Assembly (NCBI GenBank): GCA_019309685.1
Contig: JAFDFT010000166.1
Span: 1-5,879, forward strand
DNA: 5,879 nucleotides
DNA from: Deltaproteobacteria bacterium
GTDB taxonomy: Bacteria; Desulfobacterota; Desulfobacteria; Desulfobacterales; JAABPS01
Direction: 5' to 3'
Shown here: positions 1-5,879 of the stretch, piece after piece
Position numbering within the stretch: position 1 is the stretch's first letter
How the letters are laid out: every line of letters begins with the position of its first letter
Position numbers and translations under genes: made by a program
The notes under the pieces: model-generated
What the model was told of the DNA's origin: nothing
The model's database searches: none
The model's input: only the letters and a program-made list of their open reading frames with translations

Positions 1-1
1 G

Positions 2-910
2 ATTCATTATTTTAAAGCATCATCGTACAAGACACGTCTCAGGATTTTTAATATTCTTACAGACCATGAGCTAAACGTCAATGAAATCGTAGAAGTCATG
101 GCAATGGGTCAGTCCAGGATATCACGCCATTTGAAAATACTGACAGAAAGCGGTCTTCTTGCATTACGGCAGGATGGCCTATGGTCTTTTTATACCGCAA
201 AAAATGATGACATCACGAAACAGTTTGCTGTCTCGATTAAACAATCAAGCAAATCCGATAATGAACTATCAGAAGATTTAATTAGAACAAAACAAGTATT
301 AAAAGACCGCCAAAGCAAAACAAAACGATTTTTTAACCAAATCGCCGGAGATTGGGATCGGCTGAAAAAAGACATTTTAGGTGGAATCGATCTTACAGAC
401 CTTATCCTCAATAAAGTACCCTCTTGTAAGGTCACGGCTGATCTTGGATGCGGCACAGGCGAGCTTTTATCACCCCTGAAGGAGAAAGCGGATGTCGTCA
501 TTGGCGTTGACAGTTCTCCAAAGATGCTGGATGTCGCAAGAAAACGTCTAAAAGGAATCCAAGAAGGTATTGAACTTCGTCTGGGCGAAATGGAACATCT
601 TCCTTTAAGAGATGGCGAACTTGATCTTGCGGTTGTAAATATGGTCCTTCATCATGTTCCGGCGCCAGCCATCGGGATTGAAGAAGTCCACCGTGTTTTA
701 AAGTCTTCCGGCATATTTATTTTGGTCGATTTCGACACGCATTCAAATGAGGCACTGCGAAAAATATATGGGGATCGCTGGTTGGGATTTAAAAAAAGGG
801 AAATGCAAAGATGGCTGACCACTGCCGGATTTAAAACCATTGAATCTGCGCAAATAAAATTACAAAAAAAATTAAAATTACATATGATTGTTTCACAAAA
901 AATCGAATAA
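2..910 (+). CDS. sahR: SahR-like SAH-responsive repressor: ArsR winged helix fused to SAM-methyltransferase fold (5' end cut by window)
   Basis: Seen: the frame is open from base 2 to the stop at 908-910, giving 302 visible residues with no start codon at the edge. The first 65 or so residues form an ArsR-type winged helix: TRLRIFNIL, then ELNVNEIVEVM, the recognition helix QSRISRHLKIL (residues 37-47) and the wing ALRQDGLWSFY. A charged linker leads to a class I methyltransferase fold with motif I DLGCGTG (from residue 147), the acidic ribose-binding residue in GVDSS (D170), LGEMEHLPL and a VVNMVLHHVP strand. Known: this architecture matches SahR, an ArsR-family repressor described in Desulfovibrio alaskensis and other proteobacteria, whose methylase-like domain senses S-adenosylhomocysteine and controls SAM-cycle genes. 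Inferred: same role here, because ahcY follows after only 10 bases. Its operator and promoter must lie upstream, outside the window. The ATG at 98 would remove the first helices of the DNA-binding domain, so it is not the start; probably only a few residues are missing. An ArsR-linked active methyltransferase is the alternative. Confidence 0.87.
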   Translation: MHYFKASSYKTRLRIFNILTDHELNVNEIVEVMAMGQSRISRHLKILTESGLLALRQDGLWSFYTAKNDDITKQFAVSIKQSSKSDNELSEDLIRTKQVLKDRQSKTKRFFNQIAGDWDRLKKDILGGIDLTDLILNKVPSCKVTADLGCGTGELLSPLKEKADVVIGVDSSPKMLDVARKRLKGIQEGIELRLGEMEHLPLRDGELDLAVVNMVLHHVPAPAIGIEEVHRVLKSSGIFILVDFDTHSNEALRKIYGDRWLGFKKREMQRWLTTAGFKTIESAQIKLQKKLKLHMIVSQKIE

Positions 911-914
911 GGAG
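909..914 (+). promoter_or_regulatory. Ribosome binding site of ahcY
   Basis: AAGGAG lies 6 bases before the ATG at 921 and overlaps the TAA stop of the upstream regulator (908-910). It fixes the ahcY start at 921 and suggests that ahcY is translated from the same mRNA as sahR, possibly with coupling. Confidence 0.85.
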
Positions 915-920
915 AAAATC

Positions 921-2183
921 ATGGACAAGGGAAAATTTTACGAGGTTAAGGATATCACTTTAGCTGACCAGGGAAGAAAAAACCTGGAGCTTGCCGAAAT
1001 GCACATGAGCGCATTAATGGAAATTAAAAAGCGTTTTGAGAAGGAAAAACCATTAAAAGGCTTAAAAATCGGTCTTGCCCTTCATGTCACCAAAGAAACC
1101 GGTATTTTGGTCAGAACCCTTATTGCGGGCGGGGCGGATGTATCCATTACCGGCTGCAACCCTCTATCCACACAGGATGACGTGTCAGCGGCACTGGCGG
1201 AAGAAGGTGTAAAATTGTGGGCATATAAGGGAGAAACAACTGAAGATTATTACAGATATCTCAATTACGTGATAGATACAAAGCCGCATATCACCATCGA
1301 TGACGGCTGCGATCTGGTATCTGAAATTCATGTAAATCATCCGGATCTTATTCAGGATATTATTTGCGGATGCGAAGAAACCACAACCGGAATTATTCGC
1401 CTCAAAGCAATGGAAAAAGACAACGCGCTTAAATATCCCATGATAGCTGTTAATGACAACAAGACAAAACATCTCCTGGATAACTTTTATGGAACCGGGC
1501 AGTCATCAATCGACGGCATCCTCAGGGCAACAAACATTCTCATTGCCGGTAAAACATTTGTTGTGTGCGGGTATGGCAGCTGCGGTAAAGGAGTCTCTCA
1601 AAGGGCCAGCGCTTTTGGTGCAAATGTGGTGGTATCCGAGGTTGATAATTTCTGCGCACTCCAGGCAGCCTATGATGGGCATAGAGTAATGCCTTTTGAA
1701 GAAGCTGCAGAAATTGGAGATATTTTCTGCACAGTCACAGGAAACAAACATGTCATACGGCTGGAACACATGAAGAAAATGAAAAATGGCGCCATCATGG
1801 CCAATTCAGGGCATTTTGACATAGAAATCAATATAAAATCATTGGAAGAAACCGCGAGCTCAAAACGAAGGGTAAGACCCTTTATGGATGAATACGTGCT
1901 TGACGGAAAAAAGCTTTTTATTCTTGGTGAAGGCCGGCTGGTCAACCTGTCTGCAGCTGAGGGACATCCCAGTGAAGTTATGTCGACTTCCTTTTGCGGC
2001 CAGGCCCTGGCATGCGAATACGGCGCAAAAAATAAAGGGAAAATGCAAAACGAAGTCATCCAGCTTCCTGAAGAAATAGATGATGAAATTGCCGGTCTTC
2101 AGCTTACGGCTATGGGCCTTCACATCGATGAACTTACGCCGGAACAGATAAAATATCTCAGTTCCTGGGAAGAGGGAACATAA
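921..2183 (+). CDS. ahcY: Adenosylhomocysteinase (S-adenosylhomocysteine hydrolase), short form
   Basis: Cytosolic NAD-dependent enzyme that reversibly splits S-adenosylhomocysteine into homocysteine and adenosine, removing the product inhibitor of methyltransferases. Seen, 420 residues: H55 in LHVTKET, STQDD, D131 in DDGCD, E153 in EETTTG, the VNDNKTK...DN stretch (N178, K183, D187, N188), the Rossmann loop GYGSCGKG (217-224), NAD-ribose E240 in SEVD, and H298 in NSGHFD. These match human H55, D131, E156, N181/K186/D190/N191, E243 and H301. Departures from the classical enzyme: YGTGQS replaces YGCRES (T192 for human C195), AAEGHP replaces AMGHP, and the protein ends YLSSWEEGT without the KPxHYRY tail that reaches the neighbouring subunit's NAD. 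The NPLSTQDD and YGTGQS blocks and this ending resemble archaeal and Thermotoga-type enzymes. The start at 921 is preferred over an in-frame ATG at 888 because it has AAGGAG at the right spacing and avoids overlap. Probably co-transcribed with, and controlled by, the SahR-like regulator. S-inosylhomocysteine is a possible alternative substrate, as reported for a methanogen homologue. Confidence 0.96.
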   Translation: MDKGKFYEVKDITLADQGRKNLELAEMHMSALMEIKKRFEKEKPLKGLKIGLALHVTKETGILVRTLIAGGADVSITGCNPLSTQDDVSAALAEEGVKLWAYKGETTEDYYRYLNYVIDTKPHITIDDGCDLVSEIHVNHPDLIQDIICGCEETTTGIIRLKAMEKDNALKYPMIAVNDNKTKHLLDNFYGTGQSSIDGILRATNILIAGKTFVVCGYGSCGKGVSQRASAFGANVVVSEVDNFCALQAAYDGHRVMPFEEAAEIGDIFCTVTGNKHVIRLEHMKKMKNGAIMANSGHFDIEINIKSLEETASSKRRVRPFMDEYVLDGKKLFILGEGRLVNLSAAEGHPSEVMSTSFCGQALACEYGAKNKGKMQNEVIQLPEEIDDEIAGLQLTAMGLHIDELTPEQIKYLSSWEEGT

Positions 2184-2203
2184 AACCAAAAAGGACAAAA
2201 AAC

Positions 2204-2340
2204 GTAATAGTAAATAGTGCTGCGCCGCCTTCGCTAAAAGCTTCGGCCTGACAAGTAAATAGTGAATAGCAAATTGTAACGAGCCAAAACAATGGTATCT
2301 TTTTGTTTTAACTAGTCACTATTTACTCGTTACTTGTCAC
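2204..2340. repeat. Degenerate heptanucleotide repeat cluster A (GTRAMDA-like), head-to-head inverted
   Basis: Reading + in 7-base steps: GTAAATA (2210), then after a GC-rich spacer GTAAATA (2255), GTGAATA (2262), GCAAATT (2269) and GTAACGA (2276). Reading the - strand from 2340 downwards: GTGACAA, GTAACGA, GTAAATA, GTGACTA. The two blocks face each other. AGTAAATAGTGA (2254-2265) is perfectly complementary to TCACTATTTACT (2316-2327), 12 bp, and a further 7-bp pair AAAACAA/TTGTTTT (2286-2292 with 2303-2309) nests inside. The same AGTAAATAGTG word also occurs as a direct repeat at 2209-2219. The transcript could fold into a long hairpin. Function unknown. Confidence 0.75.
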
Positions 2341-2400
2341 TTTCACTTAGAGGCAAGAGACGTGGGATGATAGCAATCGCCACATCGCCTGGGGAAATGC

Positions 2401-2460
2401 GATGCTGGATACCGGATATGAACTGTTTCCGCCAATATCCAGCATCAGGCATCCAGTATC
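2401..2460. repeat. Degenerate heptanucleotide repeat cluster B (GATRCTG-like), head-to-head inverted
   Basis: Reading +: GATGCTG (2401), GATACCG (2408), GATATGA (2415). Reading - from 2460 downwards: GATACTG, GATGCCT, GATGCTG, GATATTG. The facing blocks give a perfect 11-bp inverted repeat, GATGCTGGATA (2401-2411) with TATCCAGCATC (2436-2446), around a 24-base loop. The repeat word differs from cluster A but the 7-base period and the convergent arrangement are the same. It lies 42 bases past the glnS stop codon, so it would sit in the 3' end of the glnS transcript. Confidence 0.75.
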
Positions 2461-2501
2461 ACATATTAACTTTCAGCAGTGGATTTCTAAACTTAAACCT
2501 C

Positions 2502-4205
2502 TCAGGTGTTTTTTTTGTTCGAAATTTTCGCCCATGTATCACGGAGGGTCACCGTCCGGTTAAAAACCAGTTTTTCTTCAGATGAATCGCAGGCATCCGC
2601 ACAAAAATAGCCCAACCGTTCAAACTGGTATCTACTCTCTGGCTTCGAATCTTTCAAGCTTGGCTCAAGATAACACGCTTTGAGTATTTCAAGAGAATTC
2701 GGATTTAATAATTTTGCGAGATCAGATTCAGCTTTCTCGATATCCGGGTTCGCCTTTTCGAACAGACGGTCGTATAAACGAACTTCCGCCTTCATCGCAT
2801 GCTTTTCTGATACCCAATGAAGTGTTGCTTTAACTTTTCGGCCATCCGGTGCCCATCCGCCTTTTGTCTCCGGATCATAAGTGCAGCGCACTTCTATAAT
2901 CTCGCCTGTTTTTTCATCTTTCACCACCTCCACGCATTTTATATAGTAAGCATACCTCAACCGTACTTCACGACCGGGAGCTAATCGGAAGAATTTTTTA
3001 GGCGGATCTTCCATAAAATCATCTTCTTCGATGTAAAGTGTTTTTGAAAACGGGACCTTTCGTGAACCCATTTCCTTATTCTCCGGATGGTACGGACAAT
3101 CAAGCTCTTCAATTGTATCCTCCGGATAATTTTCAATAACAACACGAAGCGGCCGGAGTACACCCATCACTCGGGGACATGTTTCGTTCAAATCTTCTCT
3201 AACCGTATATTCAAGCAATGCCAGATCAACCGTGCTTTCTTTTTTTCCCACACCAATTCGATCACAAAATGTTCTGATAGATGCCGGTGTATATCCCCTT
3301 CTTCGCATACCTGCAAGCGTCGGCATACGCGGATCGTCCCATCCGCTGACGTGCCCTTCTTGCACAAGCCTTAGCAGCTTTCGCTTGCTCATTACAGTAT
3401 AGCTGAGATTTAATCTGGCAAACTCAATCTGCTGTGGATGACACCCCACATCCAGTTCATCCAACACCCAGTCATATAATGGACGATGATCCTCATATTC
3501 CATGGTACATAAAGAATGGGTGATACCTTCAATGGAATCCGATAAACAATGGGTAAAATCATACATTGGATAAATGCACCATCGATCCCCTGTCCTGTGG
3601 TGCGGTACTTTTCGTATGCGGTAAATTACCGGATCCCTCATGTTGATATTTCCGGATGCCATATCGATCTTTGCCCGCAGTACATGTTCGCCTTCTTCGA
3701 ACGCACCGGCCTTCATTTTCTCAAACAAGTCCAGGTTTTCTTGAACCGAACGGTTACGATAGGGGCTTTCTTTTCCCGGTTCCTGCAATGTGCCTCTATA
3801 CTCCCTTATTTCATCAGCACTCAAGCTGCAAACATACGCTTTTTCCATCTTGATTAGCTCAACCGCGTACTCATAGAGCTGATCAAAATAGTCAGACGCG
3901 TGGCGAAGCCGATCTCCCCAGTCAAATCCCAGCCATTTGACATCTGCGATAATCGATTCCATGTATTCTGCAGTTTCTTTCGCCGGATTGGTATCATCAA
4001 ACCTCAAATAACAAATCCCCCCTTCATTCTCCAAGGCAATCCCAAAGTTCAAACAAATAGACTTGGCATGACCGATATGAAGATACCCATTAGGTTCCGG
4101 CGGAAACCGGGTAACAACCTTTCCGTCATGCTTTTTTGTTTGAGTATTCTGAGCAATAATATTTCTTATAAAATCTGTGGGTACTTGTGATTCTAAATCA
4201 GTCAT
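2502..4205 (-). CDS. glnS: Glutamine--tRNA ligase (GlnRS)
   Basis: Cytosolic class Ic aminoacyl-tRNA synthetase that joins glutamine to tRNA-Gln using ATP. Seen, 567 residues against 554 in E. coli, colinear throughout. The catalytic Rossmann domain carries PPEPNGYLHIGHAKS (HIGH at 43-46) and RFDDTNP, whose aspartate corresponds to the glutamine-binding D66 of E. coli. CIYPMYDFTH holds the Y211 equivalent, HPQQIEFARL the Q255 equivalent, and VMSKRKL is the KMSKS-type loop (about residue 270). The C-terminal anticodon-binding beta-barrels include EMGSRKVPFSKTLYIEEDDF, GREVRLRYAYYIKC, HWVSEKHA and RLYDRLF, and the end FNRTVTLRDTWAKI is the canonical GlnRS ending. There is no appended YqeY-like domain. 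The start at 4205 fits the family N-terminus (TDFIRNII aligns with TNFIRQII) and has AAAGG 10 bases upstream. It converges with ahcY and lies downstream of the GT-C/TPR gene on the same strand, 276 bases apart with a repeat element between, so independent transcription is likely. A discriminating GlnRS implies direct charging of tRNA-Gln. Confidence 0.97.
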   Translation of the reverse strand: MTDLESQVPTDFIRNIIAQNTQTKKHDGKVVTRFPPEPNGYLHIGHAKSICLNFGIALENEGGICYLRFDDTNPAKETAEYMESIIADVKWLGFDWGDRLRHASDYFDQLYEYAVELIKMEKAYVCSLSADEIREYRGTLQEPGKESPYRNRSVQENLDLFEKMKAGAFEEGEHVLRAKIDMASGNINMRDPVIYRIRKVPHHRTGDRWCIYPMYDFTHCLSDSIEGITHSLCTMEYEDHRPLYDWVLDELDVGCHPQQIEFARLNLSYTVMSKRKLLRLVQEGHVSGWDDPRMPTLAGMRRRGYTPASIRTFCDRIGVGKKESTVDLALLEYTVREDLNETCPRVMGVLRPLRVVIENYPEDTIEELDCPYHPENKEMGSRKVPFSKTLYIEEDDFMEDPPKKFFRLAPGREVRLRYAYYIKCVEVVKDEKTGEIIEVRCTYDPETKGGWAPDGRKVKATLHWVSEKHAMKAEVRLYDRLFEKANPDIEKAESDLAKLLNPNSLEILKACYLEPSLKDSKPESRYQFERLGYFCADACDSSEEKLVFNRTVTLRDTWAKISNKKNT

Positions 4206-4215
4206 CTTAACAAAA

Positions 4216-4220
4216 CCTTT
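4216..4220 (-). promoter_or_regulatory. Probable ribosome binding site of glnS
   Basis: On the - strand AAAGG lies 10 bases before the ATG at 4205-4203. It is weaker and more distant than the ahcY site but is the only purine-rich candidate at a workable distance. Confidence 0.5.
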
Positions 4221-4263
4221 CTCATTCTCTTGCGCTTCGTTCTTTAATTAATGCGTATTTTTT

Positions 4264-4392
4264 GTCATTGCGAGGAACAAAGAGACGAAGCAATCTCGTT
4301 TTGAATGGTTTATCCTAGGGAGAATATTCCATTCGGATCTAATTCCATAATCCCTCTGGTTTTAGAAATTGCTTTGCTTCGCTAGCAATGAC
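4264..4392. repeat. MITE-like intergenic element with GTCATTGC...GCAATGAC terminal inverted repeats
   Basis: The left end reads GTCATTGCGAGGAACAAAGA and continues ACGAAGCAATCTC (to 4297). The right end, read on the - strand from 4392, is GTCATTGCTAGCGAAGCAAA followed by GCAATTTCT. The termini match over GTCATTGC, then AG, then CGAAGC and AGCAAT, with a few extra bases in the left arm, giving imperfect arms of about 30 bases around an AT-rich centre of about 65 bases. Known: repeats beginning GTCATTGCGAG and ending CTCGCAATGAC are scattered between genes in many unrelated bacteria. This copy is non-coding, has no clear target-site duplication, and ends 58 bases upstream of the glnS start, so it may affect glnS expression or terminate transcripts of the upstream GT-C/TPR gene. 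Mobility is inferred only. Confidence 0.7.
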
Positions 4393-4481
4393 TATAAAGA
4401 CTGATATATTACCTGAAAAATACTATACCAGTATAAATTGATCGCTCTCTGAAAAGCTGTTTTAATCAAAGCAACTTAGAA

Positions 4482-5879
4482 CTATCTATTTTTTATAATT
4501 CTTTTATAATGTGAAGACCCCCTGATATTATCCAGGTCCTTGTCCGTCTCTATAAGGTCCCAGTTCGTATAACCCTTTTCAATGGCCATTTTGAGCCACT
4601 TGACTGATTCATCAACCTTGTTCTGCCTTGAGTACATGCCGGCAAGATTATAATAGACACTGGGGCTATATTCAGGGTCAATTCGAATGACTTCTAAAAA
4701 ATGCTCTATTGCCTCATCCGTCTCTCCCATTGTTGCCAGAACAATCGCCAGGTTGTTGTGGGTTTTTGCGGAATTCGGCTCTATGCGAAGCGCTTTATTA
4801 AACTGAATGATGGCTTCATCGACTTTTCCCTGTTTAAAAAGGGCCAAGCCAAGATTATTAACGATTTTCGCGTTGCCCGTGCTTAATTTAAAAGCTTCAT
4901 TATAATATTCAGCGGCTTGCGCGTTATCTCCCTGCACACTTAAATCATGGGCAATATTGTAATATGTTGATGCAGTAAATTCTTCTTTATTAAATATTTT
5001 CCAGTTAACAAGAATTGCTGAAATAAAAACCAGAAGCAGACAAATAAGAATATGCTTTGCATTTTTTTCCCTGAAAAACTCACGGCTCCCCGCAATCCCG
5101 GCCGCAGCAAATAAACCAACAACCCCTATCATGGGAAACCTGTATCTCGCGAAAACATAAAACATCGCCACACTGGCCGCAAAACTGATGAGAATCAGAT
5201 ACAGCCCCCATAATTTTCTTCTGTACTGCCATGTCCGACAAATCCCGAATACGGCCAGCGGACAGATAACCCCAAAATGAAAGAAAAATCCTAGCCATTT
5301 TAACGCAAAAGACCATTTGTAATGGGCATATTGACTTTCCGCGTCACCGACTTCAAGCGCGTTCCAGACAAGGTGCCATTTTTTTACCAGCAAGCCGATC
5401 CACTGCATCGGCTCTGCTCTGATATAAGAAACTGTCTGTCCAACCCAATATTGCGAAACCTCTGAAGGGCTAAGCTTTCTGCCTATTGCTTCTTCAGCCA
5501 GTTCTGTTGCATCCTGCCGTTCGAATCTCCAATCCCCTCGATCCGGTCGCAAGGGCCTGTATCTGCCATCCGACATATTATTGTTGCCGATATACAAATT
5601 CGATCCAAACTGAGACGTGGTCAACACAAAATCTCCGCCAACGATTTTATTTCGCAAACCAACAGGAATCAATATAATAGCCAGCCCGCAAACAAGCAAA
5701 GCACCCCATGCAACCGTTTTCTTAAACGGCATAGTTCTGAAATAAACATAAATCCAGAATAGAATCACAATAATGAGAATGAGCGCGTTTTCTCTGGCAA
5801 GCCCCATACAGCCCAAAACCACTCCCATCAGTACCCACCAAAGCCCTTTTGGATTGTGAATGGTCTTTCCCGCCAGATA
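4482..5879 (-). CDS. C-terminal part of a GT-C (GT39/PMT-like) membrane protein with TPR tail (5' end beyond window)
   Basis: The frame is open from the window edge (5879) to TAG at 4484-4482, giving 465 visible residues. An ATG at 5828 is internal, since 17 more in-frame codons precede it. Seen: six hydrophobic segments at about residues 18-47, 56-75, 193-214, 223-243, 248-264 and 276-292; a large hydrophilic loop (about 76-192) that includes PVGLRN...GGDFVLTTSQFGSNLYIGNN; ARYRFPM between segments 4 and 5; and about four TPRs (roughly 303-440) such as NNLGLALFKQGKVDEAIIQFNKALRIEPN, closed by DKDLDNIRGSSHYKRI. Known: the GGDFVLTTSQ...NLYIGNN loop and the RxRFP motif between late helices recur in GT39/PMT_2-type glycosyltransferases that use polyprenyl-phosphate sugars, some with TPR tails. 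Positive charges at RTMPFKK, RTWQYRRK and SREFFREKNAK put those loops in the cytoplasm, which places both the large loop and the TPRs in the periplasm (inference). The catalytic acidic residues normally sit in the missing N-terminal half, so activity and substrate cannot be judged. An O-antigen-ligase-like TPR protein is a less likely alternative. Confidence 0.8.
   Translation of the reverse strand, partial: YLAGKTIHNPKGLWWVLMGVVLGCMGLARENALILIIVILFWIYVYFRTMPFKKTVAWGALLVCGLAIILIPVGLRNKIVGGDFVLTTSQFGSNLYIGNNNMSDGRYRPLRPDRGDWRFERQDATELAEEAIGRKLSPSEVSQYWVGQTVSYIRAEPMQWIGLLVKKWHLVWNALEVGDAESQYAHYKWSFALKWLGFFFHFGVICPLAVFGICRTWQYRRKLWGLYLILISFAASVAMFYVFARYRFPMIGVVGLFAAAGIAGSREFFREKNAKHILICLLLVFISAILVNWKIFNKEEFTASTYYNIAHDLSVQGDNAQAAEYYNEAFKLSTGNAKIVNNLGLALFKQGKVDEAIIQFNKALRIEPNSAKTHNNLAIVLATMGETDEAIEHFLEVIRIDPEYSPSVYYNLAGMYSRQNKVDESVKWLKMAIEKGYTNWDLIETDKDLDNIRGSSHYKRIIKNR

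Larger units (their letters stand above)
2184..2501. other. Convergent intergenic region, no gene, repeat-rich
   Basis: This 318-base stretch lies between the 3' ends of ahcY and glnS. No credible gene is present: the only notable open frame (2334-2585, +) is made partly of repeat sequence, lacks a ribosome binding site and overlaps the glnS end antisense. It contains two heptad repeat clusters (2204-2340 and 2401-2460), listed separately. A GC-rich insert at 2217-2250 separates two direct copies of AGTAAATAGTG. A short hairpin CATCGC/GCGATG (2383-2388 with 2399-2404) abuts the second cluster. No classical GC stem followed by a T-run is visible on either strand, so termination of the two converging transcripts may rely on the AT-rich repeat hairpins or on Rho. 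Confidence 0.7.

Noticed and set aside
98..910. Regulator starting at ATG 98
   Set aside because: The frame is open to base 2 and the upstream codons encode the conserved start of the ArsR winged helix; the true start lies outside the window.
1670..2059. Antisense and alternate-frame open frames within ahcY, glnS, sahR and the GT-C/TPR gene
   Set aside because: They are shadows of well-supported genes, with no family resemblance and no start signals.
888..2183. ahcY starting at ATG 888
   Set aside because: It would overlap the regulator gene and add 11 residues not expected in the family; AAGGAG 6 bases before ATG 921 decides the start.
2204..2460. CRISPR array
   Set aside because: The repeat units are only 7 bases, degenerate, contiguous and inverted, with no regular spacers and no cas genes.
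2184..2501. tRNA or small structured RNA gene between ahcY and glnS
   Set aside because: No cloverleaf, T-loop GTTCRA or conserved riboswitch core is visible; the pairing seen is explained by the heptad repeats.
2334..2585. Small + strand open frame between ahcY and glnS
   Set aside because: It is composed partly of the heptad repeats, has no ribosome binding site, and overlaps the glnS 3' end antisense; the translation has no recognisable features.
4222..4270. Sigma-70 promoter for glnS on the - strand (ATGACA as -35)
   Set aside because: No hexamer resembling TATAAT lies 16-18 bases downstream; not supportable from sequence alone.
4426..4445. Rho-independent terminator for the GT-C/TPR gene (ATACT/AGTAT stem followed on the - strand by a T-run)
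   Set aside because: The stem is only 5 bp, all AT-rich with a single G/C pair, so too weak to support.

Overview
The window is a moderately AT-rich bacterial region with four protein-coding genes. Two run rightward (a SahR-type regulator followed by ahcY) and two run leftward (a membrane protein with a TPR tail, then glnS), so ahcY and glnS converge. The most likely source is a Desulfobacterota (deltaproteobacterial) organism. This rests on the SahR-like ArsR/methyltransferase protein beside ahcY, a pairing known from deltaproteobacterial sulphate reducers, and on degenerate 7-bp and GTCATTGCGAG-type intergenic repeats that, from memory, are common in such genomes. It is an inference, since no taxonomic marker is present.

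Layout: positions 2-910 (+) encode an ArsR-type winged helix fused to a class I SAM-methyltransferase fold, with the extreme 5' end cut off by the window. Ten bases later, 921-2183 (+) encodes S-adenosylhomocysteine hydrolase of the short form that lacks the classical C-terminal KPxxYRY tail. Positions 2184-2501 contain no gene but hold two families of degenerate heptanucleotide repeats, each arranged head-to-head as an inverted repeat. Positions 2502-4205 (-) encode a complete glutaminyl-tRNA synthetase. Positions 4206-4481 contain a 129-bp element with imperfect terminal inverted repeats (GTCATTGC...GCAATGAC). Positions 4482-5879 (-) encode the C-terminal part of a polytopic GT-C (GT39/PMT-like) membrane protein ending in about four TPR repeats; its N-terminus lies beyond the window.

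Functional picture: sahR and ahcY form a compact SAM-cycle unit. In the characterised SahR system the regulator binds SAH through its methyltransferase-like domain, releases DNA when SAH rises, and so induces SAH hydrolase, which removes SAH. glnS and the GT-C/TPR gene have no evident link to that unit. I see no phage genes, transposase, CRISPR array, rRNA or tRNA, and no evidence for a wholly new multi-gene system. The least explained features are the paired inverted heptad repeats and the atypical active-site surroundings of the AhcY.
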